A stretch of 64,000 bases of DNA from the NCBI GenBank assembly GCA_014898415.1, contig RCTD01000001.1:620001-684000 (forward strand). Reading direction: 5' to 3'. The translations under genes and the position numbers were made by a program. The notes under the pieces were generated by a model. It was not told the DNA's origin, made no database searches, and saw nothing but the letters and a program-made list of their open reading frames with translations. The first letter of the stretch is position 1. Each line of letters begins with the position of its first letter. The stretch is from Stromatinia cepivora (Eukaryota; Ascomycota; Leotiomycetes; Helotiales; Sclerotiniaceae). Shown one piece after another: positions 11,801-21,738 of this stretch.

Positions 11801-12084
11801 CGATTAAAGATGCCAACCACAAACACTTCAAGCACCCGAACAAAGATATCAAGTATAAGCCATATCAAATTGAAGTCAGTGGTACACTGATGGTCAGTGG
11901 CATCACTTTATTGATCACTTTAGTCGGGCTCCTCATTGCGGTGCCCATGAATAAGTGGATTATGAGCAGGAAGATTGGATGGGGCTTGATCATTCTGTGG
12001 TCTATTAGTACAGTAATCAACGTTGGTGTGGAAATTAGTGGGGTGTGGGGTGATAATTTGGACTTATCTACCTTCTTTTCATGA
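8833..12084 (+). CDS. Sodium/calcium exchanger family protein (CaCA superfamily)
   Basis: Two exons, 8833-9057 and 9112-12084, joined by a 54-bp intron with branch TACTAAAT and acceptor TTATAG, give 1065 residues. The junction links RDEE to CRLVHHAEDKCGFILENCPD, a Cys-containing lumenal segment that precedes the first membrane block. Two hydrophobic blocks carry the alpha repeats of Na+/Ca2+ exchangers: alpha-1 with GVTFLAFGNGSPDVFSTFAA and alpha-2 with FAVGNSLGDLVADITVAR and FGGPMLNILIG. About 600 residues of charged, Ser/Pro-rich cytoplasmic loop lie between them. This layout fits the NCLX/NCKX6-like fungal group that includes yeast YDL206W, probably in the vacuole or another endomembrane, moving Ca2+ against H+ or Na+. 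Ion specificity and location are inferred. A second ATG (MSSRLPT) 24 bp downstream is a possible alternative start. Confidence 0.92.
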
Positions 12085-12855
12085 GCTTTCAGGCTATCAT
12101 TAATGCACGGGATGAAATATGTTTTATAAAAAGACAAGAGGGAGATGGAATTGTATTATACCCGGATTATATAGGTAGCTTTTTGGGTATGATTTCAATG
12201 GCTGTGATATATCGAAATATCAATACTTTGTTCAAAAGAATGAGACGAAAATATTCACAAACCATATTGGCATCGAATCATGATGACCCCGTTGAATTAT
12301 CGTCCAATTGAGCAGATGAAGTAATTGCGTTCAGATAAAAGTTGCCAATAACTATTATTTTCATATTTTGGTGGTTAATGGAAATGTCTCTAGCTAGAGC
12401 CATCTAATGATTAATAGTGAATGTCTATATTGAATACTATGCACATATATGAAAGAGTAGGTAAGATTCGATACTACTACTAGGTAGGTAGTAGGATAGG
12501 TCTTCAAATTCTGGAAAACACTTCTGAGCTTGATCCCATTAAAATAGTAGCCTTGTATATAAGGATTTCGTTTATCCGAATCTTATCCGGTTCGAGACAC
12601 CAAGAAACTCCCGCCCCGCTAAAGCACATCGGACAAGACAACAAAGTGCTCCCTCCAACGATGAAATAGGATACCCAGCAGGATACCTACGCAACCTTAA
12701 CAATTATTCTACCCCTCACTCCACCCTTTTCGAATTAATTGAGATCACTGTTGTGAGACGCCATCATTTGCGACAATCTGCAAAAGCTCAACACTTCCTT
12801 ATTCACACCACAGTATCTTCCAGCCTTCGAGTTAACCTCGCTGGCTATCGCGATA
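12085..12855. other. Intergenic between exchanger and Caf40
   Basis: Holds the exchanger 3' UTR and the Caf40 promoter/leader, both genes on the plus strand. A 76-codon open frame overlapping the exchanger stop (12081-12311) has no support. A CTACTACTAGGTAGGTAGTAG short palindromic run is near 12474. Confidence 0.5.
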
Positions 12856-14097
12856 ATGAGCACCATGCTCCCAGGGACACACGTCTTCTCTCATCAACAT
12901 CAATACAATCCGCAGGTTGACCAACCATGGATGCAACAGCAGACCCACCATCAACAGGCGCAGCAGCAGCATGCGGCGGCGGTATCCGCTCATTACAATC
13001 GCATGGCGGCTCAAAGTCAAAATCACAACGCCGCGGTACCTTCAATCTCTTCCAACCACGGACAAGACCCAACCATGATCGACTCCAACGTTTCGGAAGA
13101 AAATAGAAGGACCTTGAACTTTATTGCAGATTTACTCAATGAAGAAACCCGGGAAGCTGCTCTTCTAGAGCTCAGCAAGAAGCGCGAGCAAGTGCCAGAG
13201 CTTGCATTGATATTGTGGCACTCCTTTGGTAAATTACGCAGCCGGATAGGATAATGAGATGGTTTGCTGACAGATTTAGGTGTCATGACATCACTTCTCC
13301 AAGAGATAATCTCTGTCTATACTTTACTGAATCCCTCCCAACTGACCGCCGCCGCATCAAATCGAGTCTGCAATGCCTTGGCACTTCTACAATGTGTTGC
13401 TTCTCACAACGAGACTCGCGCCCTCTTCTTAAATGGTTAGTCACCCAGACATCGATGTACAAAGTGCAGTACTAACATTAGTAGCTCACATCCCTCTCTT
13501 TCTCTATCCCTTCCTCAACACGACTTCTAAATCCCGACCTTTCGAGTATCTACGTCTTACCTCTCTCGGAGTCATCGGCGCTCTTGTCAAGAATGATTCA
13601 TCCGATGTTATCAACTTCCTCCTTACTACCGAAATAATCCCATTATGTCTTCGAATCATGGAGACCGGATCAGAACTCAGTAAGACAGTCGCAATCTTCA
13701 TCGTGCAGAAGATCCTTCTCGATGACCACGGTCTGAATTATATCTGTGCCACATACGAGAGATTTTATGCTGTCGGCACAGTACTCAGCAATATGGTTTC
13801 ACAACTTGTTGAACAACAAACGGCACGATTGTTGAAGCATGTTGTCCGCTGCTTCCTTCGGTGAGAATATCTCCCAAGACTTATTATTTCAATTTCACTA
13901 ATATGACGACTGATAGTTTGAGTGATAATGCTCGAGCCCGAGAAGCCCTCCGCCAATGTCTCCCCGAACCTCTTCGCGATGCCACATTCTCCTCAGTCCT
14001 ACGCGATGATGCTGCTACAAAACGATGCCTTGCACAGCTCCTCATCAATTTATCCGATAATGTTGTTGAATCTTCATCCGGTCACCAAGGTCTTTAA
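12856..14097 (+). CDS. CAF40: CCR4-NOT complex subunit 9 (Caf40/Rcd1)
   Basis: The scaffold subunit of the CCR4-NOT deadenylase, acting in mRNA decay and translational control. Four exons (12856-13228, 13280-13435, 13485-13860, 13917-14097) are joined by introns of 51, 49 and 56 bp, each with clean GT-AG ends, giving 361 residues. Residues 1-75 are a Gln/His-rich low-complexity leader (HHQQAQQQH) typical of fungal versions. From residue about 80 the armadillo-repeat Rcd1 domain is plain: [20 protein letters not shown], then [20 protein letters not shown], then [20 protein letters not shown], ending [14 protein letters not shown]. The frame is intact, it matches the family along its whole length, and the short tail SSSGHQGL ends at 14097. 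Confidence 0.95.
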
Positions 14098-16005
14098 TCT
14101 CAAGTTCCTACTTCCACTTTCAATGTACAATTATAAAAGCACCGATACGACGCGAACGAGCATGGGGGATTTCATCTTCGGTTTTGCATAGACATAACGA
14201 TACCCGGTCTTCTTTTCGGAAATGTCGTAGGTCTCTGCACCTGGTCATCAAAGGTTTCATAAAAGCATTGCGGGTCAAATAGGGTTGGTCTGAAGGGTGT
14301 TTTACGCGGCTTGTTTCAATGAAGGTAAGAGCTGAAAGTCGCAGCTCTCCATCAACCCAAGGAACGTGAACTTACTTGCGCCTTTACTCAAGGTTGTTAT
14401 TTCCTTCTTTATTTCCTTCTTTATTTACATTACTTGGTGTCTACTACTCTGTGCTTGGTCGTTTTGAAGGCGTTGGGGGTTATCCTATATGCTGCACTAT
14501 AATATAATGCTGCTAGGGAAATGGTTTGTAAAGTAGGCGAAGCTTCAGCGTTCAGGAATAGAGATACATTCTTGATATAAGCATAAACATAAAAGCAATG
14601 TATAATAAGCATAAACATCTATGAACTACTCTGTAGAGATTGTTAACATATATAATACGATGAGGGAAAACCCGGATAGGATGGTCGTGTTCGGTTTTTG
14701 AAAGTACAATATAACTGGCGACGGGTGGACATAGTATGCAGGTGGTGAGCTACCCAGTACTTTTTGAAGTCTAGAATAGAGGTCTAAAAGTTAAAGCGGC
14801 TTTGGGCTATACTATACTACATCTGGGCATTGCTCAAACCCTGGTCTGCATGCTCGGCAACCTGGGATGCCTCGATGGAGTTAATCCTCGATGGTTGATG
14901 TTGGATGAATTTGGTAGGTTGATATTGGGTGAATTAGATATATTGAATTGAAATGAATTTTGGATGAGAGGGAGTAGATGGTGTGATTTATGGTTGTTAG
15001 ATGGGGTAGGTGGGTAGGTGGTAGGTGGTAGGTAGTAGGTGGTAGGTAGTAGGTAGGTAGGTAGATGAGAGATGTAAGAGGCTGAATCATCATGAATCGT
15101 CTAATATGTAATACCTTCTCTAGGACTAGAGAAGTAGAGTAGGTATGGATAAGAATAGTAATCAAAACAAATGATCCCTCGGAACCTAAACTCTAAAAAC
15201 AACCTTTGGATTACGGAATGGATTGTACGGAGGTTGATGGGGTAAGTATTGTAAGACATTTTTTACCCACATATCGCTGTTTTTCCTGTCTTTTGATGCT
15301 GCTTTAAACAATTTGAATAGATATTGAGCTGTTCTCTCTTCAAATTTCGAATTTTGATTGTATTTCGAGGATTTCAATAAAATCTCAACAATTTGATGAT
15401 TTTGAAATTTTTAAAATTGATATAATCTCTTTTAATAACTTTAGAATAGATTTTTGAATAAAAAATTAATGATTTTAAATGATTTTGAATAATTTTAAAT
15501 AAATAATTGAGAATTTACAATACTTTAATCACTTAGATTTCATCATACAAATTTTCAACCAGCGTAATGATATTATTGGTCAGAGCCCCTGTCTGTGGAA
15601 CCAAGCACGGTCATTTTTTGGTATGTCTTACAATACTTACCCCATCAACCTCCGTAAGGAATGAAAACGTCACGTCATCTGCAACAAAGAAAATTGAGAT
15701 ATTTATAGATGGGTAGATGGTAGGTATTGATCACTAATACAGTATCTTCATATTAATCAATTTATCAGAGAGTACTTGTATCTAGTTCTCAATCTGTTTT
15801 ACCCGACGCTTCACTTGGTTGTTATTTTTGAAGGCTATATATATACCTAGTGATGTGATGCTATCGCTCTGCATCTCCAAGGCTGCAATACAAAAAAATC
15901 AAGATCTTACTATTGTCGGCTTTAATATTCAATTGATCTTCAAATTCGTGTTTAAAAGTCCGAAGGGTCCACCCCATTCGTCTCCGCCAACACGCTGGGT
16001 CGAAG
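14098..16005. other. Intergenic with a TIR element, otherwise no gene
   Basis: 1.9 kb between Caf40 and the bZIP gene. It holds a TTTATTTCCTTC duplication near 14400, a GTAGGTGGTAGGTAGTAGG-type purine-rich repeat at about 15000-15065, and a 427-bp inverted-repeat element at 15228-15654 listed separately. Confidence 0.6.
15228..15654. mobile_element. MITE with perfect 32-bp TIRs flanked by TA
   Basis: Bases 15228-15259 and 15623-15654 are exact inverted copies of each other (32 of 32), beginning CGGAGGTTGATGGGGTAAGT. Each end abuts a TA dinucleotide, the target duplication of Tc1/mariner-type elements. The interior is AT-rich (ATTTTGAAATTTTTAAAATT) with no transposase frame, so it is non-autonomous. 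The identity of the arms points to recent movement. Confidence 0.85.
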
Positions 16006-18518
16006 ATGAATCCTTCATATGATGATCTTCTTCCACATCAGGATAATTATGCTTTGACTATTCTCACTCAAGCGGCTATGCAAAGAAATAGTACTAATAA
16101 CAACAATTCTTCATCCGATAACTCCGATTCGCTATCCAACCCTACCGGTTCTAGCTTCCCGAATAATGATAATAATAATGGTAATAATGATAATAATAAT
16201 GGCTCTAGCAACAATGGTGTTCCACGTGGGACGCCTATCACAACGTCAATCTCTTCATCTACGATCACTAATCATCCTACCGATATATCACAATTTAGTC
16301 TTCAGCCTTCATTACCCAACCTCGTTGAAGATTACACAAGACCTCATCCAGCCATGGACACGCTTGTTTTTAACCCTACAGACCAATTCTCGCAGAGTGC
16401 CTATATGAACCATCCATTCCAACCAAGATATTCTAGTAGTCTGGGTATTTTGAATGCGGAGAAGTACGATGATGGTAGGGCTTCGTTAGGATCTCAGAGT
16501 CATAATATGATGAGTATGAAGAGTCAAATGCCGGATCAGATACCCTTTGGATTGTTGGAAAGAAATAGGAATAGTAGTGATACAGGACCACCAAGTGAGG
16601 AGCAAGAGCAAGGGAAGAAGCGTAGGAAGAGAGTCAGAAACGAGTCCCCAAGTCTTGATGATGATGACGACTACGAAGCTCGAAAAAAAGCGAGAGGGAG
16701 ACCAAGAGTCGATACTAAGGATGAAACTACCGCCGATGTAAGTTATCTGTGTTTGTGTGACATTTTTATTTGGCGAAATCTCCTTGTTTTGCACAGTTTC
16801 AATATCTGGGGTAGGATATCGGCCACATATGTTCTTCAATACTTGGCGACATCAATAACATTGCTAATTATTACCCAGAGGCGAAGAACTCAAATTCGAC
16901 TGGCCCAAAGAGCTTACCGCCATCGCAAAGAGACAACGATTTCTTCTTTAGAGAAGCAGGTTCAAGAGCTTCGGGGTACAAATGAAGAGATGAATAATAC
17001 ATTTCTCAACCTTTACGGTTTTGCCGTAAGTCGAGGTCTTCTACAGCGTGAGCCAGAGTTTAGCCAGCAACTTCAATCGACTACGCAAAGATTCCTTGCC
17101 CTCGCAAAACAGAACGCCAGTGACGATAATTTAAGGGACGATGGTGAATCACCAGACAAGCTTGCACATGAGCCTCATATTGAGACCAAACCCTCTTCAA
17201 GTCGCCGAAGTACTCAACGCTCATCCCCTCCCATTTCGCTCCCGGAAGAGCCGATTGTCACCGAGACGACAAATCCTTGGGGTGGATATATTGTGTCGAA
17301 GGATACTAGCCATGAAGAAGAAAGGCATACCGAATATAACCAACAGGGTACAAGAGGCCCTAAAAATTTCGAGGTAATTAGCAGGGCCACCGAGGATAAT
17401 GCGAGTTTTCTTTTTGACTACATGAATATTCACCAATACCGAGCTGAGGTACCCTCCTCTAACATTGATGATTTTTCCCAAACCTTTCACCCGGATGCCC
17501 AGATCCCGCTTCCTACTACCCATTCTTACTTTGAGCTTTCATTTGCACGTCGAATGCACCGCGCAACGGTGGAAGTGGGTTATCGGCTACTCACAACGCC
17601 AAATATTCCAAAAGAAATATTCGAAAAGGTTTTTGGCTATTGCTTGAAATATGAGGCCATGGAAGATTGTGTATCACGATTACAAAAGGTCCTCAACACC
17701 TCAGTGAAAGATACACTCCAGGATTGGCGCGCTCCGTTTGTTCACCTCGGAGGGGCAGGTACATTCTATCCCAATCAAGGCCCTGGCACTGACAATGAGT
17801 TCATGCCTAAGTTTCGTACTGGATTCTCCATGGGCCCCTTTTCCGCAGCATTTACACCGGTTTGGGAAAATATCAGTTCTGGCATGAAATGTACTATTCC
17901 TGGGTTTGAAGGTGACTTCTTCGATTCCAATGATGTCGAAGGGTATCTCAGGGGCCATGGATTTGATCCTTACCCCGCTGCCGATTATATCACAGGCCAG
18001 ATAGATCTCGAGGCTTTAGTCGAGGCCGACAGTCCGGGGACTGACAGCACTGACTCGAGAGTGCCCCTTACACCTCGAAGCCCAACAGGTAACACTAATC
18101 AAGATGCATACGATTTCGGTCATAATAATGGTGACTTAAGTAAGGAAGTTCAAAATGATGGCACTTCCTTTTTGAAATTTCCATCGTGGAATGCCAATAC
18201 TTCTAAGGGGACTAGTCCCTTCGATTTATACGGTCCGATATTTGATGGTGCAGCAGGTGCCAATTCTGAAAAGGCTTGTCCTATTGTTACCTCAAATAAC
18301 AAGAAACGTACTGTGACCATTAAAGTCGATACTCTGATAAAAGGTACGTTGTGTAGACGTTGATATTTGGGCTTTAGCTGATCATTATCTTCTTAGAATT
18401 GGCTGTTCATGCATCCTGCTTGGGGCGCACTCCTGGATTTAGACGAGCCGATGTGAATGCTGCTATTGTTGCAGCAGCAAAAGAAGCTGGATTCGAATGA
18501 GCCGCGAGCAAATTTGAA
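16006..18518 (+). CDS. bZIP transcription factor (large fungal type)
   Basis: Three exons, 16006-16737, 16879-18343 and 18397-18518, give about 772 residues. The 141-bp first intron (GTAAGT...ACCCAG) joins KDETTAD to RRRTQIRLAQRAYRHRKE; reading through it would insert a hydrophobic stretch. Residues about 245-295 are the basic region and leucine zipper (NxxAQRAYRHR form with RLAQRAYRHRK, then SLEKQVQELRG). Upstream are Asn/Ser runs and a basic tract (GKKRRKRVR) that could be a nuclear signal. The C-terminal block, with FARRMHRATVEVGYRLLT near residue 500 and a final SCLGRTPGFRRADV, is shared by a group of large fungal bZIP proteins of little-known role. A 53-bp last intron is needed to reach that final motif. 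The last dozen residues depend on an A run at 18479-18483. Confidence 0.88.
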
Positions 18519-18833
18519 TGATGTTTCATGGCTGGGGAACCAAGGCTTTAGCACCTGCCTAAATGCTATTAATCAACATGAGCTCTTAATGATGGCTAAC
18601 CTTAAAAATACTTCATAACGCCTACCAGTTTCGTCTGAACTTTAAACCTATCAACACGCCGATTTTTACATGAAATATCGTCTCGAAATACTTCAACTTT
18701 GGATTCATCGCCATATATTTAGTTTACAAGCATCAATCGCTCTCCAGCAGTCGTCTCACATGTTGTTTGTTCTCAACATCTATATACCCGAACTGCGATT
18801 CATATCCTTACAGCGAAAATTCTCCATTCGACA

Positions 18834-19745
18834 ATGGCGGATCAAAGTCAGTACATCAATCTCCAAGTGAGGTCATCTCTTAGTGGCATGCAAACTGATC
18901 ATCTTCAGTACCGAAAAACTTATCAAGAGAGGAAAACCACGACAAAGCAGTTACGGATGCGCACTCGAAGGCTGATAGTGCGCCCGTTCAAGCTGGCAAA
19001 CCCCTGGAGGCCGGGAAAATGGTCATCACAATCGATCAGCCCCCAAAGTCTCAAATCCTCATCACCACACCAGGCTACTTTGGTCCCGAGCTGCGTGTGT
19101 CAAAACCCCCGCGATCAAAGCCTATTTCTAACATCGACCTTTCAACTACCTATAAATATGTAGCGGATATCCAGACCGGCGAGATGTCAATCGAAGATCT
19201 CCATAAGATGCAAAGTAAGATATTCTAAATCTTTCGTTATGCAGTGTGTGGTTCGGACTGCAGTCCAATTGGACTTTTTTAACTTTGGAAATTATTTAAT
19301 CATAATCATTTTGATGAATTGATTGTTCCGAATTAATTGAGCAATTGAACCTGATCCTAGTATTCAAAAGACCTCATTGCTGGACTGCAGTTCGGACTAT
19401 CGGACATACTGCTATTCCTAAAAATTCGACCCTGAACATACAAACTGACTCGTCGCATCAGTCTCCAAAGTTCTAGAAAGGCCTCCCATCACCCCTCAAC
19501 CCCCAAAACCAGAAACTTCATACCAACAGAAGTTCAGGACACAGCAACTCGAAAGCATACCTACAATCGATAAAATAAAATTCAAATCCCGATGGAATAT
19601 TATGAAGAGGGACACAGGGGTGGGAAATTATAAGGAGCTCTTTGTGGTTAGGCATTGGGAAATGGAGGAGAGGTTTAGGAGGCTGGAATACAGACCGAAA
19701 GAATATGAGCATGAGATGGAGGGGGGATATTTTGAAAATGTTTAG
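18834..19745 (+). CDS. Uncharacterised 200-residue protein
   Basis: I recognise no domain. Three exons (18834-18846, 18909-19214, 19462-19745) splice in frame through introns of 62 and 247 bp to give 200 residues. Exon 1 is only 13 bases (MADQ) and uses a GTCAGT donor. Exon 2 encodes a polar N-terminus, then KMVITIDQPPKSQILITTPG and LSTTYKYVADIQTGEMSIED. Exon 3 is Pro-rich (ERPPITPQPPKPETSYQQKF), then charged helix (HWEMEERFRRLEYRPKEYEH), ending YFENV. It has no signal peptide or membrane segment. The composition in all three pieces and the fit of the splice sites support a real gene. Intron 2 is unusually long because it contains an inverted-repeat element. Confidence 0.65.
19240..19412. mobile_element. 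Small TIR element inside intron 2 of the 200-aa gene
   Basis: Imperfect inverted arms: TTCGGACTGCAGTCCA at about 19252-19267 and its near-mirror TGGACTGCAGTTCGGA at about 19381-19396. Outer ends GCAGTGTG and CATACTGC also mirror each other and lie next to TA. The middle is AT-rich with no ORF. It is probably a decayed MITE that accounts for most of the 247-bp intron. Confidence 0.55.
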
Positions 19746-20496
19746 AGTTATTTTTCTTTTTGGGTCAGGTGGTTTGGTGGAGAAGAGACTCTTGAATTGG
19801 TTGGGAATTCATGCGGATGAATGATTATACACCTTTGGAATCATGGATGATGGATGATGGGGGATGGGGGATGGGGGATGGGGAATGAGGGGTTTTATCA
19901 AAGCGGATGGATTTGGTCTTGGATTAGTGTATTTGTCCAGGGACTTGAGCGTTTATTCGTTAGTGTTATGTTACTGGTAATGAACCATATCCGATGACAT
20001 GGAGCCGAGACAACTTTGGCTTTATTAGAACTTAGCAGTGAAGTTTATGACCTACTGTAAAAAGAGAAAATCAGAAGTTACAGCGATCAATGTCCCTGAG
20101 TCCCGGGGGCTATGAGGTGGCATTCGTTCTGTAATCTTAAAAGGATTATATATAATGTGTCTGATACTTCGATTCGAGGTGCCAAGAAGTGTGAAATTTT
20201 GAGAGTATTTTGATCATTTTTTTGATGAAATTCTTTTGCGGGCAGACTCAACAAAAATGATTTCAATGTTCGCAAGAATTGGATAATTCTTATTGTTGGA
20301 CTGCATTCCAGATAGTATGAACACACTTGATCATGTAGCTCCTTCTAGTTTTTGATGTCGTTCCTTCTTCATTTGTTAATGTCAAGATCAGAAAACACAG
20401 TAAATATTCCTTTCTCCCTCCTCAACAAAACATCAATTTCGCCCAGCATTTTCAAACCAATCAATTGTCAATTTTTTTCTTTCCTCATTCATAAAG
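19746..20496. other. Intergenic, no gene seen
   Basis: Contains a short GGGGGAT repeat near 19856-19885 and then the leader of the HNH-like gene. Open frames on the minus strand (20087-20326) look random. Confidence 0.5.
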
Positions 20497-21738
20497 ATGT
20501 CGATAAGAGCTCAATTCGAAGAATGTGCATCCAGTCTAAACCAGGAGGCTGGAAAATACTTTGCATATAGGGCTGCAATTGCAATTACTGATCTGTTGGA
20601 CCTTAATGAGAGGGAGGCACGACATTACATGAGCCTCAGTGAAAATGATAAGATTTTCGATCCCAATTCTGCCTCAATGGTGCAAGAAAGATGGAGGCTC
20701 GAGAATTACCTATCGACCCTAAACCCGAGTATTCCGAGGTACTGGGCAGTAAAACTCCAAATTTTATGCCTTGAACACGCAGATAGATGCGAGATATTCA
20801 GAAGGCAGCTCGAGTATCTGGAAACGAATCCGAATACTCAAGACTCAAGAGGGGTTTATAAGTATTTAATTAAGACGTCGTCTGAGACTCGGACTGCCAT
20901 TTTGGATCATATCAACAGAGCTCGGAATCTCACAGTCCCTGATGAGGAGAATGCTTTACAATGGGCTTTTGAAATAATGGCCAACCAAGGACGATCGGAA
21001 GATTTTTGGTTCATAAAGGGCTTGAAAAATTACTATCAGATTTCGAGACCACTAATGGATGGATTCAGTATTTACCCTCCTGAGTTTGCTGATATTAATC
21101 ATGAAGAGATTTGGTGTGTTGTTACGGAAACCTGGGGACCAGCTAGTCGTCTGCAGGCTGTTAGTATCGTCTCGTCACGGATAAGTATGGCTGAAATGGG
21201 TGTAATGTTTTCCAGGACTTCTTCGGAGGGACCATACCATCCCCAGAATGGTTTGATACTCGAGAAACAAATCGCTGAAAATTTTGAGGCATGTCGAATC
21301 TCTATTGTACCATGCAGTAGGGACGATAATGGATTAATCTTATGGCAAATCCGGGTCATGGACTCCAAACTTTTGCAATGCAGACATCACCAGTTAGGAT
21401 GTTCGTTTGGGAATATTCATGGACGGCAGTTGAAATTTTTGAATTGGTGTAGGCCACGGCAAGACTACTTGCAATTCCATTGGTTTCTCTGCGTGGCTAT
21501 CTCGCGGGCGAAGAATTTTGGCCAGCAAAGAATGGATGCGGAAGTGTCTTATGGTTGGCCAGCTTGGGGATTATTGCAGGAGGGCAACGGGCTCTTTCGG
21601 GTGAGAAGAAGTTTGATCTCGGAGCTGAGCAATTACACGCGCCAGAAACTTCCTCCTCATCATACGTCAAAACATGAAATTATGGAAGAATTGATGGAAA
21701 AGATCTGCAATGTGAATGATGTGGTTGAAGGTCCGTAA
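20497..21738 (+). CDS. HNH_2-like fungal protein, probably lacking nuclease residues
   Basis: Single exon, 413 residues, from ATG 20497. The order of motifs matches the fungal HNH_2 family (Pfam PF13391 type): a helical N-terminus; WCVVT at residues 206-210 where the family has the first strand with Cys; LQAVSIVS at 219-226 where an AAHIVP-like motif is expected; NGLILEKQIAENFEA from 251 where NGLLL..H..FD is expected; and then GRQLKFLNWCRPRQDYLQFHW, matching the family's L.F...RP...YL.F segment. The catalytic His of the AHI motif and the later His/Asp are all replaced, so nuclease activity is doubtful. Such genes are numerous and variable in filamentous fungi. Family assignment is from motif layout by eye. 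Confidence 0.6.
   Translation: MSIRAQFEECASSLNQEAGKYFAYRAAIAITDLLDLNEREARHYMSLSENDKIFDPNSASMVQERWRLENYLSTLNPSIPRYWAVKLQILCLEHADRCEIFRRQLEYLETNPNTQDSRGVYKYLIKTSSETRTAILDHINRARNLTVPDEENALQWAFEIMANQGRSEDFWFIKGLKNYYQISRPLMDGFSIYPPEFADINHEEIWCVVTETWGPASRLQAVSIVSSRISMAEMGVMFSRTSSEGPYHPQNGLILEKQIAENFEACRISIVPCSRDDNGLILWQIRVMDSKLLQCRHHQLGCSFGNIHGRQLKFLNWCRPRQDYLQFHWFLCVAISRAKNFGQQRMDAEVSYGWPAWGLLQEGNGLFRVRRSLISELSNYTRQKLPPHHTSKHEIMEELMEKICNVNDVVEGP

Noticed and set aside
12081..12311. 76-codon ORF just after the exchanger gene
   Set aside because: It overlaps the exchanger stop codon, shows no family resemblance and lies where a 3' UTR is expected.
14881..15165. 94-codon minus-strand ORF rich in Thr/Pro/Tyr
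   Set aside because: Translation of the GTAGGTGGTAGG repeat tract; no other support.
21380..21450. Alternative frame in the HNH-like gene reading RMFVWEYSWTAVEIFELV then stop
   Set aside because: It looked like evidence of a frameshift, but the main frame (IHGRQLKF...RPRQDYLQFHW) matches the family's L.F...RP...YL.F segment, so the gene is intact as read.
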